Notes: generated from the sequence alone by a model not told the origin. DNA of 64,000 bases from Mytilus trossulus (GCF_036588685.1 NC_086378.1:25583578-25647577); one strand, 5' to 3'. Positions 1 through 13,440 are shown, counted from the stretch's first letter. Numbers and translations are program-made.

Positions 1-231
1 TTATAGTTCATCGTACGGCCTTCAACAATGAATAAAGCCTATACCGCATAGTCAGCTATAAAAAGGCCCCGATAAGACAATATAAAACAATTTAAACGAG
101 AAAACTTACGGCCTTATTTATGTAAAATAATGAATGAAAAACAAATATGTAACACATAAACAAACGACAACCGCTGAATTACAGGCTCCTGACTTGGGAC
201 AGGCACATACATAAATAATGTGGCGGGGTTC
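1..231 (+). repeat. Dispersed mussel repeat A (truncated by window edge)
   Basis: The stretch carries the block GCATAGTCAGCTATAAAA and ends in GGCTCCTGACTTGGGACAGG followed by a GTGGCGGGGTT edge. The same sequence recurs at 28318-28620 and 62103-62245, and diverged in reverse at 48735-48990. At 28 kb it lies next to a Penelope-like reverse transcriptase remnant, so it may be non-coding sequence of that element class (inference). No ORF is present. Confidence 0.75.
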
Positions 232-2200
232 AGTTTACAAATAATGCAACAATTTTATTGATATCTTTATATTGCTCTCTGAAAAAATATAGGGGCATAT
301 GGTCGTCGCTTTGTCTGCTTGTCCATCATTTAATCTGAAGTAATTAATTTAGGTCAATTGGTCGAAGTTGAAGGTCACTGCTGTTAAAACGAGTATTTTA
401 TAAAAAGTCATTAACTATTCTTTGGCTAAATTTGAGACGAACTATATAGATTGAGGTAAAAGTCCTGTATCTATACTTGACAGCTTCCCCGATGGAGAAC
501 CCCTGTAAATGGGCTAGAAAATCAATCTAACACTGTTAGAGTATTATCTTATTCTATCTTCCTTCTCGACAGGGGCTACAACCAGGGCTTTTTCTTTTCA
601 CTTCTAGGGCAACACAGTCTATAGCATTACGCAGACTCCTTAACCCCTCCTCTAACTGTAGTAGATAAATAAAATTTGTTTTCGTTTCGTAGGTACATAT
701 ACATGTATACCTGGTTCCCTTTAATTAACCCAGTCGATAGAGTACTAACAAATCAAACCATGCAGCATACATTAACTTTGTGTTTACTAATTAGAAAATT
801 ATTATGGTATTGTCAATTATAGACATGATATATATGTCTAGTAAGTTTTATCCTGTCGGTTTAATTTATCAAATATTTTTTTAATTAAATATGTTGGTTC
901 GAATACAATAAACGGAAAGACGTGTGCGAGTTATTCATATATGACAGATTTTTTTGTTGATAAGTAGTAAATCCTTTATCTTTTAATCTTAACGCAGTCA
1001 ATATTTCGATATAAACATTTGACTGGCCTAGACACAAGACAAGTTTCGTATTACATGTATAGAAAATACTCAAAATCGGCAAAAAACGTTATGAAATTTG
1101 TCTTACAATCCTTAAATCTTTAATTTCAGAACATAGATTTTGTAGATGAATACACCACACAAAAATTCGAAATAGTATGTCTATGTTTTCACTGCCGACT
1201 AATAAGACGATTGGTAAATACACCAAAAACGAAATCGTTAATCCTAGTATGATGTTGTAACGAAAAAGTATGTAACAACAACATATAAGTTTTAACAGAA
1301 AATCTAGGCATTGGTAATTTAAAATTTGAGTCCACAGAAAAATTTGTGATACTTACCTAAAGTCAGTTTTTTAGGAATAAAACCACTTATTCATAGCCAC
1401 ATTGCTTTCTAATAGTTTCTATATTAAATGCTGCAATTTTAAGCATTAATGTAATGGTTACTTTGTCAATGAAAACGGCTGTAATTTCATGTCAGAAATA
1501 TACCTGGAAAATTCTGTATTTGAACATACCTTTTATTGCATATTAGAGCATAATAGTTCCTAGAAGTTTGAAAGTATAAAATTAGGAACTTCTGTTCGGA
1601 ATAACAGGGCAAATGTGCCCTCCAATTATAATTTTATAAACTTTTTTATTATTCAGTAGTCACTTTCAAAAGGGTTCTTTAGTATTTTCAAATCCCCAAC
1701 CTTTCAACTAAATATTCAAACTACAAAAAACATTCACCTATTACAATGTAATAACAATGATACAACTATATATGCATATGATCTATTTTGCTTACATGTA
1801 TAGTAATACTGTGTGTTTCTGTCTGGTATGTTCTTTCTGACAAGGTCCGAATAAGTGGTTCTACACCTATATTTGTATAGTATAATTCCTTTTTTTTTAT
1901 TATTACTTTCTGGTTTTAAAACGTCAGTTTAATACAAAAGGTTGATTGAATGATAGGCTGCAATAAGGGGTTATTCGACCCTATTTTGCAATGAAATTGA
2001 ACTTATTATTCAAAAAATTACATTTATATTTTAGATCTATTGTAGAGGCAAAGTAAATGTTATAATCCAGCAAGTAGACATAGCAAAATAAAATACCATA
2101 ATTTGATATGGAAACATTCCGCTTACCCACAGGCAGTTTCGATACAACAATCTGCGTCCTGCCTGTCCCCCCTCCCCGTTGCAACCCCTATCCTCCTATT
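232..2200. other. AT-rich intergenic sequence
   Basis: No coding region, RNA gene or clear repeat structure was recognised. Short open frames here show no domain and no codon-like pattern. Confidence 0.5.
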
Positions 2201-2316
2201 GCATTCACACGATACGATTTTCTGTTCGATTTTCCATTCGACTTGGCACCGTCGCACAGGTAAATCGTACAGCGTTCTGTTCACACGATACGATTTTCCA
2301 TTCGATTTTCATCAGA
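2201..2316 (+). repeat. CACACGATACGATTTT repeat fragment, left member
   Basis: Two copies of CACACGATACGATTTT lie about 80 bases apart, followed by TTCGATTTTC blocks. The same motif recurs at 11850-12040, where the last copy is inverted. This looks like two fragments of one inverted-repeat element family; whether they are ends of one insertion is unknown. Confidence 0.5.
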
Positions 2317-3099
2317 TTTGAACAAGTGCGTTTTTTATGTTTCTAAACGCAGTAACTTCCGAAATTATCATAATGCGCAAGTATTATTAAAGTTTTAACA
2401 AATATTATTGAGTTATTTATTGAATGGTGATTTGATAATGAATTTCCAAGGACTATTCCTAAATTCTCCAAAATATTTGTTTCGTCTAGCCATTTTTTTT
2501 TTATGTATAACTGAACCTTTTATTACTTCATCAGATATTTTATATTTCTTTATTATTATTATCTTTAATACATATTGCACTACCATAGGGATCGTACTGG
2601 CCGTAATAAATGTTTCTTCGCAAACCTGTAATTTCCGTTAAGACTAATAAGATCCAAACTTGGCGAAATATTTATCACAATAAAGAGTGTAGTATGAGTT
2701 ATAAGGTTACCTTGAAAAATTTTCGGCATGTAATCTCTGTTTTCTAAATAAACACAGTTTTGAAAATAGATTCTACACCCAACTTATTGATATCGGTGTA
2801 GAATTTAATTCTAATACAACTTCTCTCTTTAGATACACGTATAATTTTATTTACATGTTCTAAATGCTAATTGAATGAATTAGTGGTGTGACACCATACT
2901 GAGGAACGTTACCGTTTTACTCAAGTCAAAAATCGAGCACATGAGTTATCCATTACGATATTATTTTCGTTGCAATTTAAGAAATGACTTTGAAAAAGAC
3001 TATATAATACAATTCAATTACTAATACGCAATTCTCTGTCGACATGCAGTTTTCATAAACAGTAAAATACATTAAGGTCAAGTTAAAGTAAATGAGCTA
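2317..3099. other. AT-rich intergenic sequence
   Basis: I see nothing supportable here beyond short low-complexity stretches. Confidence 0.4.
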
Positions 3100-4075
3100 T
3101 GTCACAGATTTTTGTAAAGATTGGCTCGTTTAGCTACAACTAAATATGGAAAAAAAGTAAAGCATTTATGTGTTTAATTTTCTGAAACATTACGAACGTT
3201 ATCCTTTTAAAAAAGATGCACATTTGTATAGAAACCACATTAAATAGACGAAAACGTACGTAAATTTGTCATAAAATAATTGAATCGCCAATTATCAATG
3301 CATAGATTTTTCTCAAAATTTATATATTTTTGATACATATATTTCCGTTTTAATGATGTAAAACGATAACACAGTTCAAAGTTTAAGATTCAATTTCCGT
3401 CTTTCTACATGTTACTATGTGTATGATGAGAGGTTTCCGCTTCTCCGACATTTACCTCTTTTCTATATGTCATGAATTAAAGTTAAACAAATTTTTATAA
3501 CTGAAAAAAACTTTTGACAATCATGTAACTATAAGTTTTCAAAACTATAAGATTAAAGCTAATTGATTTCCGCCTTCCCCGATAGGAGAGACTTCAGCAA
3601 AATAAGTCATTCTTTTCCTGACATATTGTCGCCAATGGAATCTTCCGGTTTTCATTGTGATTTTGTGTTTTTCAAAAATCATTATAATATTTATTTCATT
3701 TACATATTTTCTTTAGAAATCCGTTTTATGATCCATCCTATGTTGAGTCCTTCTTTAAAAACTTTTGATACTAGTAAATTTTTAAAGTTCTAATTTTCCC
3801 ACGGTTGGAAAAGGCATTTAAGCATGGTTCTTAAAAGTTGAAAAAAAAATTCTGAGCATTTTGAAGGAAAATGATCATGCTGTCATACAACTTAATATCA
3901 TATTTACCTTTCTGAGCAGCACGTAAGAAATACGCCTTGCTGCATAAAAGGCCTCAGCTCGATGAGTAATAAACACAGGAAGAGAAAACATTTAGTGAAA
4001 ACGAGACAATATAAAAGTACTGACGTACTGTTAACTCGGAAGACTCCATAGATATTGGTTTATTTCTTCGTCTGT
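3100..4075. repeat. Diverged direct duplication, copy 1
   Basis: This block aligns by eye with 4560-5530. Shared landmarks in the same order are GATGCACATTTGTATAGA, TTTAGAAATCCGTTTTATG, ATCATGCTGT and AGTGAAAACGAGACAATA. On the minus strand, a short frame at about 3920-4000 begins with a hydrophobic stretch and runs into AAAG|GTAAAT, a donor-like site. That makes a relic first exon possible but unproven. Confidence 0.55.
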
Positions 4076-4559
4076 CTACTTGCATAGTGCTTGGAACTCC
4101 TCAACCACAAATACTTGAACTGTATATTAAATGGAAGGGGGGAAAGGGTTCGATACATTGTTTTAATTTATGTTGGTTTTTTTTTTGTAATTTTGAGAAG
4201 AAATATCGGGCTATTGAGATCATAACAAAATTAAAACTGGTTCTTTTTATTTGTTTCGTTGTCTAGTATAAACATTAAATGAGGTTCTTCGCGATACATG
4301 TATTATCAATTCTTCTTCGTTCAGGCCCGTACGCTCCACAGAGAGTCAAATTGTAAACAAGCATCATACGGATTTATATATCAGAACTCGTTCGTTATGT
4401 CCGTGCGTGCAGTGATGTAAAGCTTGTACACAGGGAAAAAAAGAGGTTAATTTTGATTGGTTAATTTCCATTGATGTTTTTTTTAATATGCAATGAAATG
4501 TCATGTGAACTTTTGTCTATACATGTAGTTCTGGAAAGGATAAAACTTTACTCATGCCA

Positions 4560-5530
4560 AGCATTTTTTAAATTTGAAACTTAGATAGATTCTGCACATA
4601 ATTTCGACTGTAACTGAAAATCGAAAAAAAATGCATGTATCTGTTTTATTTTCTGAAATAGTGAAGTACACCTTTCAAAACAGATGCACATTTGTATAGA
4701 TATCACATAAAATCGGCGAAACACGTTCTTAAATATGTCGGCTTAGAATAATATAATCTCCAATCACCAATTCATATATTTTTCTTTAACATTAATATGT
4801 TGTTGTCAGATACATCCATTTCTATTTTCAGATATAAAATAATATTACAGGTCAAAGATAAGTTTCAATTTCGATTTCCGCCTTAATTTGTACGTGTCCT
4901 AATGAGAAGATGGACCGTGTTTCTAGGAATTATCTAATTCTTCCGCGATAGATGAGGCTTTTGAAAAAGAATTCACTCTTTTCCTGTATGTACAATAATT
5001 TGGATATATATATATACTTATAAGTAATAAACTGTTACAGTTGTTTTTATAAATTACACATTCAATGGAGAAATTTATTGAAAAAAATTCATATGATGAT
5101 ACATTGTTGTCAATCAAATCTCCCGGTCGACCTTTCATTGTGATTTTATATTATACAAATGGTTATAATAACTATATTCATTTCATTGATATTAACTTTA
5201 GAAATCCGTTTTATGGTCCTTCCTGTCTTTAGTCTTTCTATAATAACCTTTGGAAATATTACATTTTAAAAACTTTTCCCAAGGTTTGAAAACCTTTTAA
5301 TTATTTTTCTTAAAAATTGAAAGAAAAAAAATCTTGACATAGTGAGGATAAATTATCATGCTGTTTTATAACTTATCATATTCATCCTTCTTAGCAGTTC
5401 TTAGAAAACGCCTTGTTGCCGTAAAAGACATCAGTTCAGTTAGTAATAGATACAGGAAGACAAAACGTGTAGTGAAAACGAGACAATAATAAAAGTACTG
5501 ACGCACTCGGAAAACCTCAAAGATCTTGTT
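4560..5530. repeat. Diverged direct duplication, copy 2
   Basis: Second copy of the block at 3100-4075, about 1.45 kb downstream in the same orientation, with many substitutions and indels. The donor-like GTAAAT of copy 1 is not kept here (the corresponding bases read GGATGAAT on the minus strand). The interval 4076-4559 between the copies holds no gene that I can see. Confidence 0.55.
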
Positions 5531-5584
5531 TGGTTGCTTGGTCTGTGTAAAACTTGGAGAACGAAGAGAAGCAACGTGAACCAA

Positions 5585-5903
5585 TGTGGTTATATTCCAT
5601 CATATAAACATATTTTTCCGATTCGTTGGATAATCTTTTCGTCCACCTTCCAGTATTAACAAAGGTGGTTATATCCCATCATATAAACTTATTTTTCCGA
5701 TTCGTTGGATAAACTTTTTATCCGCCTTCCAGTTTTAACAAAGGTGGTTATATCCCATCATATAAACTTATTTTTCCGATTCGTTGGATAACCTTTTTAT
5801 CCGCCTCCCAGTATTAACAAAGGTGGTTATATTCCATCATATAAACTTATTTTTCCGATTCGTTGGATAGCCTTTTTATCCGTCTTCCAGTATTAACAAA
5901 GGT
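5585..5903 (+). repeat. 79-base tandem repeat, 4 copies
   Basis: Units start at 5585, 5664, 5743 and 5822, giving a constant period of 79. Each runs from GTGGTTATAT to CAGTATTAACAAAG with only scattered substitutions. The high similarity points to recent local amplification. Confidence 0.95.
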
Positions 5904-6939
5904 ACAACAACGTTCCTTTCCTTTCTTTTATGATAAGTGCATGTATATGTGTCCTGACATTTTATAGCTAGTACTTTATTATTATAAGAATATCAAATGA
6001 GAACGAAATTTCCAATGTTTAATATATGTATACAGAGTCACTAACGAGTATAGTAATGTTTTGTACTCAGGAAAAGAACAATACAATTATTGTTTACATA
6101 GTAAAAACTCAGGTCAAGTCTTAAACACGGCAATCTGTCATAAGTAGACCTGTCATTAGGTCTGGTTAGGAACAGACGTTGATTTTAGTCTCTGATGCAT
6201 GATTTTTTGTTATTGATTGGTTTTTGCTTTTAACTAGCTGTCAGTAACTGCGAGTACTCTCAAATCGTATTTTCTTGTTAATTCGACCTGTTAATGCTTT
6301 TTTGTTATTTTATATTTATATGGATCTTGTCTATATACCAGCTTTGATTATTTGGAATATCTTCAAATTTTACTACATTTGTATAAACTTAAAGATTTAC
6401 CTGTATTTTTTTTTAAAACCGTTTTTTTTCTAAAGTGAATATTGATTAATATTTCTCAGTGGTGTCTTGCCATGGCTTTGTTTGGACTTGTTTGTTTGCA
6501 TTTTGGCCCTGAATGTTTGTCTCTAATATATTATTAACTGTGCATTTGCATTCAGATATCGCAGATCAAATTTATTCGTTCATTGTGTATTAATTTACGT
6601 TTTTTGATTGAGTTAAGTCTGCCAATCAATGAATGTTTTATAAAAGTCAGGATACTTTGAAGTTTTGGTGAAGAGTGCTTTCTTTCACGTCCGCACTTCT
6701 ATCAAGTATGGCATGCCAAAATAACATTCAAAAATTTATTGCGGATCATGGCGAATATATAAATTACAGAACAATAACATACATTGTAATTCAGACGAGT
6801 CGACATATAGAGACACCATGTGACACTCTTAATTTTTCGATTATATTAGTGTAACAGAGTTGATTTCTTCTCAGATCTAGAAAAAAAAGTAACGGATATT
6901 TTTACATCAATATTAATGCTAGTAGAAAATTTTTAACTT
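5904..6939. other. Intergenic, probable old dispersed repeat
   Basis: No gene is supported. The part at about 6130-6540 (with CTGTCAGTAACTGCGAGTAC and TTAATTCGACCTGTTAATGC) looks like a dispersed repeat I associate with mussel genomes, from memory. The rest is AT-rich without recognisable structure. Confidence 0.4.
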
Positions 6940-7745
6940 CAGTATAAGTAAGAAGAAATCTACGCAAGTTTTATGACCACAAAGGGAAGGTAAGCATTGA
7001 TTCTGGGAGTTTTGGTCCCAACAGTTTAGGAATAAGGGGCCAAAGGGTCCAAAATTAAACGATGTTTGATTTCATCAAAAATTGGGTTATCTAATATGCT
7101 GAATCTAATCGTATATTCAGATTCTAAATTTTAGGTCCCGTTTTCAAATAAGTTTACATTAAGGTCCAAAGGGTCCAAAATCAAACTTATTTTGATTTTA
7201 ACAAAAAGAAATGAATTCTTGGGGTTCTTTGATATCCTGAATCTAAACATGTACTTGTATTTTCGATTACGGACCCAGTTTTAAAGTTTGTCTAAAGCGG
7301 GGCCCAAAATTAAACTTTGTTTGATTTCAACAAAAGTAATTAAATATATGGGGTTCTTTGATATGCTGAATTTAACCATGTATTAATGTTTTTGGTGTTT
7401 GGGCCCTTTGTCAAATTGGTCAACATTGAGTTCTAAAGGGTTCAAAATTGAACTTCATTTAATTTCACCATAAAATAATTCTTGGTGTTATCTAATATGC
7501 TGAATCTACATGTAACCTTGTATTTAGATTTTGGATATTGGACCATAATAAGAAAATGTCCAATTTAATTAATTTTTTTTTAGACCACATTTATTCTGTG
7601 TCAGAAACCTATTGTGTATCAACCTTTTAATCCCAATCCAAATTCAGAGCTGTATAAAGCTTGAATGTTGTGTCCATACTTGCCCAACTGTTCAGGGTTC
7701 GATATCTGCGGTCGTATGAAGCTGCGCCCTGCGGGTCATTAGGTT
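6940..7745 (+). mobile_element. Non-autonomous repeat element with internal ~130-base units
   Basis: Diverged internal units repeat the order GGTCCAAAATTAAAC, TTTGATTTCA, GGGTTCTTTGATATGCTGAA. The right edge contains CTGCGGTCGTATGAAGCTGC. The GCGGTCGTAT there is the inverse of ATACGACCGC, which starts a related copy at 63828, suggesting short terminal inverted repeats. TTTATGACCAYAAARGGAAGG at 6970-6990 matches the window end. No protein-coding capacity is seen. Confidence 0.6.
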
Positions 7746-9600
7746 TGTTTGCCGTTTTGTAAATAGATTTTTCCCGTTTTGTAAATAGACCGTTGGTTTT
7801 ACTGTTTGAAAATGTGTATTCTGGTCATTTTGGGACCCTTTATATTTTTCTGTTACAGGTCAGGTAATCAAAAGAAGGCTCCGAGTTGAAGGTCGTACTT
7901 GGACCTGTATTTGTTAGCTTAAATTCGCTGAGACTTGGATACGGAGTTCTCTCAATGGCATTTATACCACACATTCTTATTTATAATGTTCTCTAGTATT
8001 TATAATTATTTGTTAATTTTTTTTAAAAGTTATTTCGAAATATTTTAATTGGAAAATAAAGAACTTTATTCATGTGCGAACTAAAGTTGGGTTTAGGGGT
8101 GGCATGAATATAGGAAAATATTACCTTTTTATTAAATGATGCCTTCGAACCTTTGATATAGTCTAGCTTGTGCAATACTATAAATTGGAAAACTTAGAAA
8201 AAAATAAAAGGATATGATACCTTGCAACCCCTTAAAAACAGTTGCCAAGATTCAAGGTCGCTGCACGTCATTACATTGTCGGACAAGGAATAGCTAGCAT
8301 GATTTGATTTCCTTTAAAATGTTCATTCGAATTTTCAGTATTAATATGATCCTATAAGCTATACTCCCAGTTCATACATTCCCAGATCAAACTGAATCTT
8401 ACCTCGAGATCCAGAAGTTTATATTTTTTTAGATGACACGACTATTTCAAGAGCTAAGAAAGTTTGACCTATTTTTATAATTTGGATTATCGTCAATGGT
8501 TTCTGAGATACAACAAGGGTTGATTCCTGATGAAGCCAGAAGTACTGCAATTTCGCGGGCATCATCTAGTGTATGATTATATCAAAGAAAATACATCGGC
8601 TAGTGACGTTCTATCAATGTATTCTATAATCTTTATATTTGGAGAAATGGAACAAAACATCTGTTATTCAATTTTTAATAACTGGATTTAAGTATGGCCG
8701 TTGCAATTTGGGTACTCCTCATTACGGAATCCTGGATCGTTTTGAGGTCTGTTCAGACCATTTTTTCTTTGATTCAATATGAATTCAAAATCGGCAAAGT
8801 TTTATTTATTGTCGATGCATAGTAAACAAAGTAACACAAGCTCTAGTGAGCTTTTAAAATCGACATTTTTTTCAAAATTCAAAATTAAATTGGTGTAAAC
8901 AATGATACCTCTACAAAAATAAACCCAGAAAGGAAATTTTTGTCTAAATAATAAAAAAAACGAAGGTGATTTTTTTTCAAAAATAGGTGCAATTTATACT
9001 TTTGTAACTATGTATATTGTTTTTGGTGAATTATTTGTAAAAACAAAATAATGATAACACATTGTATAAATCAATTCATTATGAGCTCTTAGTCTTTTAT
9101 TTGGGAATAAAACATCCTCTTTTAAACGCTTTGTCGATTACCACTGTGTCTGAAGTGAAATATTTATAAATAGATACCAGAACGCGGACGTGATAGAAAG
9201 CATAATTTAGAACAATGTCTAGTCTAGTCTAAGCCGGGAAGGAAATAAGTTGAGTTAAAAGTGAATTAATACTTAAGATTTGCATCATATACGGCTTGTA
9301 CATTCAATTCACGGAACTGCTCACGACAAACAAATGCTGGAACTTCGTCATCCTTTGGAGATATGTTGATAGTGGGTCTTCCCATGGATAGAAACATGCA
9401 AGCGCCTGTGTATGAAACACTTCCCTAATCTTCCTTTATTTATTTGTAATTTTTGAACAGGCAAGTTCATCCGATGTCCCTCCTGACTTTGGAAGTGCTA
9501 AGGGGTGTATTGCATTTACTAGGACTTGTCGCCCTATTAACGCCATGTAAGTCCGCCAGTTCTTATCATTTATAGGAACCACACACCCTTTTCGTAACTT
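7746..9600. other. Intergenic sequence without recognised features
   Basis: No ORF of note, no RNA gene and no clear tandem or inverted repeat was recognised in this stretch. Confidence 0.4.
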
Positions 9601-9638
9601 GGTCTAACCATAGTCCCCTAGCCAAGCAATCTCCCATA

Positions 9639-9665
9639 CAACAACAACAACAACAACAACAACAA
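9639..9665 (-). repeat. (CAA)n microsatellite = LINE 3' tail
   Basis: Nine or so CAA units sit exactly where the 3' end of the minus-strand LINE is expected. Read on the minus strand this is a (TTG)n tail, a type of short-repeat 3' end known in several non-LTR retrotransposon clades. Confidence 0.75.
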
Positions 9666-9896
9666 TTTTTATTTGTCAATCAAGACGCCCCGAGGAGCAG
9701 TACAATTACAGTTTAAATTAAAGTGTACAAATAATTGTGTTGATTTTTTCATTGAAATTATAATACATGACAATAAAATTAAAACAATATTATATAAGAG
9801 AGAAGGGAGACAACAAATACAGTATATATTCTCAAAGATAATGAGTGAGTGAACACAATCAGTACCGTTTTATAATTAGAAGAAGAGCTGGACTAC

Positions 9897-11138
9897 TCAT
9901 GTGTTTATGCTTAATTTAACTCTTCTAGATTTTATTAAACTATCAATTAATTTAATCATTATGTTATTAACAAATGGATCTTCATTTGACATCAACCATA
10001 CAAATTTAGATTGGTCATTTAAAGTTTTAAAATTAGTAAATTTAGAGGATAAATCTGAAATAAAACTGGCCCTTTCAGTTTTAAGTGATGGACATTGAAG
10101 AAGAAAATGAATTTCATCCTCACCAATGTCATTATTACATAATTTACAAAATCTTTTATCTGGGGGTATTCCCTTATGTCTTCCCTTTTCTATTTCAAGT
10201 TCATGGGCACTAATTCTAAATTTGGTTAACTCATTTAATGTTTTACAATTATTTAACAATAAATATTTTTCAAGGCCTATATTATTTTTAAATAGTCTGT
10301 AGGTCCTTAATTTATTTCCTTGCACCATGCCAGGTTTGTCATTATTTAATTGGTTAAGCCAAATATCATCATATTTAATTCGGAGTTTTTTAATGATAAT
10401 TGACTTTATATGAGATTTGTGATTTAACAAATATTCTGGGGTTAAATTAAGATATTTAAATAATGAATAAATGCTTTCCAACCAATTGTCTTTATATGTT
10501 TTAGATAAAATTTTAGACTCTTCAAATGCTTCTTTAATGAGAGAGTTATTTTGTTCTGTGAGTCTGAGCCAAAATTTAGCCATATTAAGAATAACCTCAA
10601 GAGATAGGGGGTAGCGACCCAACTCTCCCATCACTGCTAGGTTTGTTGATCTTCTAGGTACCTGTAGAGAATATTTACAAAATTTAATATGTAATTTTTC
10701 AATAATTAGATCTTTGCACATTTGGAAAAAATAGTTGTCTCCTTTTGATTGTAACTTATTTGGAGAGAATTGACCCCAAATTTCTGAGCCATATAACAAA
10801 ATCGGCTTCAGCATGTGGTCAAAAAGATGTAAAAGTGTTTTAATATTAGGTTTAAAATGGGTGAAATATCTTTTTAGTTTAAAAAAGGCTTTTAATGCTT
10901 TATTATAAAGATTAAACTTAGCATCTGTAAATCTGCCAGATACAGTGAATATCATGCCAAGATAATTATATTTTTTCTCATTATTAATAAGCTGACCATT
11001 AAATGTGAATTTTTCCTTTGAAATTCTTCCTGTGTTATTGAGGAGGAAAGGACGATAACTCTGTCTGTATGGGAGATTGCTAGCCGGATATAAAGTACTA
11101 AATGGCGGCCCCGTTGCCGGCAATGCTATTTTTAGCAA
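9897..11138 (-). pseudogene. 5'-truncated LINE (non-LTR retrotransposon) RT C-terminal part
   Basis: The open frame of 413 codons encodes only the region downstream of the catalytic core of a non-LTR reverse transcriptase. Around residue 55-65 is YNYLGMIF, the conserved motif after the palm. Next comes an ILLYGSEIWG block typical of the thumb region. Near the end is a Cys-His cluster (CKLC, then HFLLQC). The polymerase YADD-type motif and the endonuclease are missing, so the copy is dead on arrival. The first ~25 residues (11070-11138) appear to be flanking DNA read through. The element body spans about 9639-11070 with a (TTG)n tail. The clade is not assigned. Confidence 0.8.
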
Positions 11139-11849
11139 TTATCTCCTTAAAAGGCATTTTCATTAAACTAATTATGGAAAATCTGTTGTTGTCTAATTGA
11201 AGCTCGATATCTATTTGTGATTTTACGGCACTCAAATATATATGGTCCCATGGCTTTTCTTGGTGAATTTTGGGGGTTTTCACGATACCTGACGATTTCG
11301 CAGAGAATTTTCCCTAATTTTGAGCAACATAAAAAAAATATTTTCGGCATTTCATACTATACATTTAAGGACAAATTTGTGCTTGCATGAAACTTCATTC
11401 ATAATGCTTTCCAGAAGAAAAATATATTAAAGATATAACAACCAATCACAGAGAGCCATCTATTTTTATCTCTATGTCATGTTCCCTTCATAAAATGGCT
11501 GCGCCCATGTAATTTTATTTGGTACATTGTAACCAGCCAAGTACACGATAATATAGCAGTAGTAAGTATTATGCCAGGATTTACATATTATTCACGATCA
11601 TTATTTATGAAGGCTTTGTGAAACGGCTGTAAAACCTAAGATTTAAAATTAATGATGGGTGTCACTATGGATCTAATGACACGTAGACTTCCGAAGGCTT
11701 TGTGAAACGGTGGCCAGGTTTATGAACAAAAGATGACTTTGTTTCCCGTACGACTTAAAAACGTTTAGAATGATGCGAAAATGTTAAATTTGTCGATTAA
11801 ATTTATAAGCTTGATTTTTTCAATCGACTGATAAATTAAGTCGATTTGA
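11139..11849. other. Intergenic sequence with a short direct repeat
   Basis: GAAGGCTTTGTGAAACGG occurs at about 11610 and again at about 11695. No gene is supported. Confidence 0.4.
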
Positions 11850-12040
11850 CGTTCACACGGTCCGATTCCAGCAAAAACGTCGGATGGAAATAGCGTACGT
11901 TTCGATTTCAAAACGACGTTTCGACTTGACATTCGACTTCAGATTTTAGTGTTCACACGATACGATTTTAGTCGAAAGCAGGTGCACAGGTAAAAATCGA
12001 ATGAAAATCGAATGGAAAATCGTATCGTGTAAATGCACCT
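11850..12040 (-). repeat. CACACGATACGATTTT repeat fragment, right member
   Basis: CACACGATACGATTTT at about 11954 is followed by the inverse AAAATCGTATCGTGT ending near 12034, so the block is partly palindromic. Related to 2201-2316, where the GTCGCACAGGTAAATCG segment matches GTGCACAGGTAAAAATCG here. Confidence 0.5.
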
Positions 12041-13440
12041 TAATAATAATTTAAAAAAAAAAAACAGGAGTTGCACAATGGAAACATATCATTTTGATAG
12101 AAATTCATGAAAATTTATATATATTTAATGATGTTTCATTTGTCAAATTATATCCATTCCCTTTTTACATTCTCAATTATATAAAAGTATTTTATCATCA
12201 TTTATTTTGATTTCGTACTCATAAAGGGAACCGCTGGAAAAAAGTTAAAAAATGAATTATCCAGTCCGAATGCAATTATATCCGAAATTGATATACATGT
12301 CCTAACTATGTTAATTTATAGAAATATGTAGAACCTTACTACGAGTTATATACAATTAAAAAAACTCACTGAAAAAAATGGTTACATTAATCTATTTTAT
12401 CATTTATTTGTGTGAAGCAGAATTTTTTTAAATTTCTTTTTGTTTTAAAAACGAAAGTTAAAAAATTAAATGATAGTAATAAATGTGTAAGAAAACGTGA
12501 AAAAAATGAATTGTAAATAACTACTGTTTTTTATAAAATTTCATTATCTTACCTTAGTATATTTTTCAAAGATTTTGATTTGTTGGAAAGTTTTAAACTT
12601 TTATATCCCAGCTGATCTTTTTTATCTTAGCAATAATCTACATTTTGTGTTTTCAGAAAATCCTTCCTGCTCTTTAAACCCAAGATATACTGACATATAT
12701 ATGTCAATGGACACTATATACCCAGTGTATGTTATCAATTTAAAAGTATGCAGAGTTCATTTTTATTAAATATTGATATTTTAAACATGTTTTACTTGAT
12801 AGGGTATTACAGGCTTATAAGACAATTAATTATACCAGGATTCACTAAGGGACGACATCAAACGTTCAATGCAGGATAAAAAACTTAATTCACATAGTTT
12901 TTTCACTGACACCCCCACCCCACCCCCCTCTTAACTTGATTTGGGAAAATTTGATTTACCAATAGGGATATATGTAAAAATCGATATACAAAACTTGTAG
13001 CCAATTTAAACTCCCCACCCGAAACTATTTGATTTAAGTTTTATTTATCCTACATCGATCTTTTGATGTCGTCCCTAAGAACATTGTATAAACCGATTTT
13101 TGTTCTTGGTCAATATAAACAGTAACTCTTTGTTATAGCCAAAACTTACACTATCGATGTACAATAAATAAACAAACACATCCTAGAAATAGTTGTCACT
13201 GGACATTACTGAAACAGCAATCAAACATATTATAAGAGACGATTTACTGCATGTCTTTTCAAAGATCTATGTATTCAATGATACATCAATACCGAGAAAT
13301 GATGAACTTTTTGATATGATAATACTGAGGAATAAAGGAGGTGCAAGATTACCCGAGCCTGATACCAGTCGCATGCATGATACACACACAATGACATAAA
13401 AAGTTCTAACCTTAATCTATATATTATTGTTTTATACTGC
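12041..13440. other. AT-rich intergenic sequence
   Basis: Only short open frames without similarity to anything I know. A C-rich patch (CCCCCACCCC...) at about 12911-12930 is low-complexity. Confidence 0.4.
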
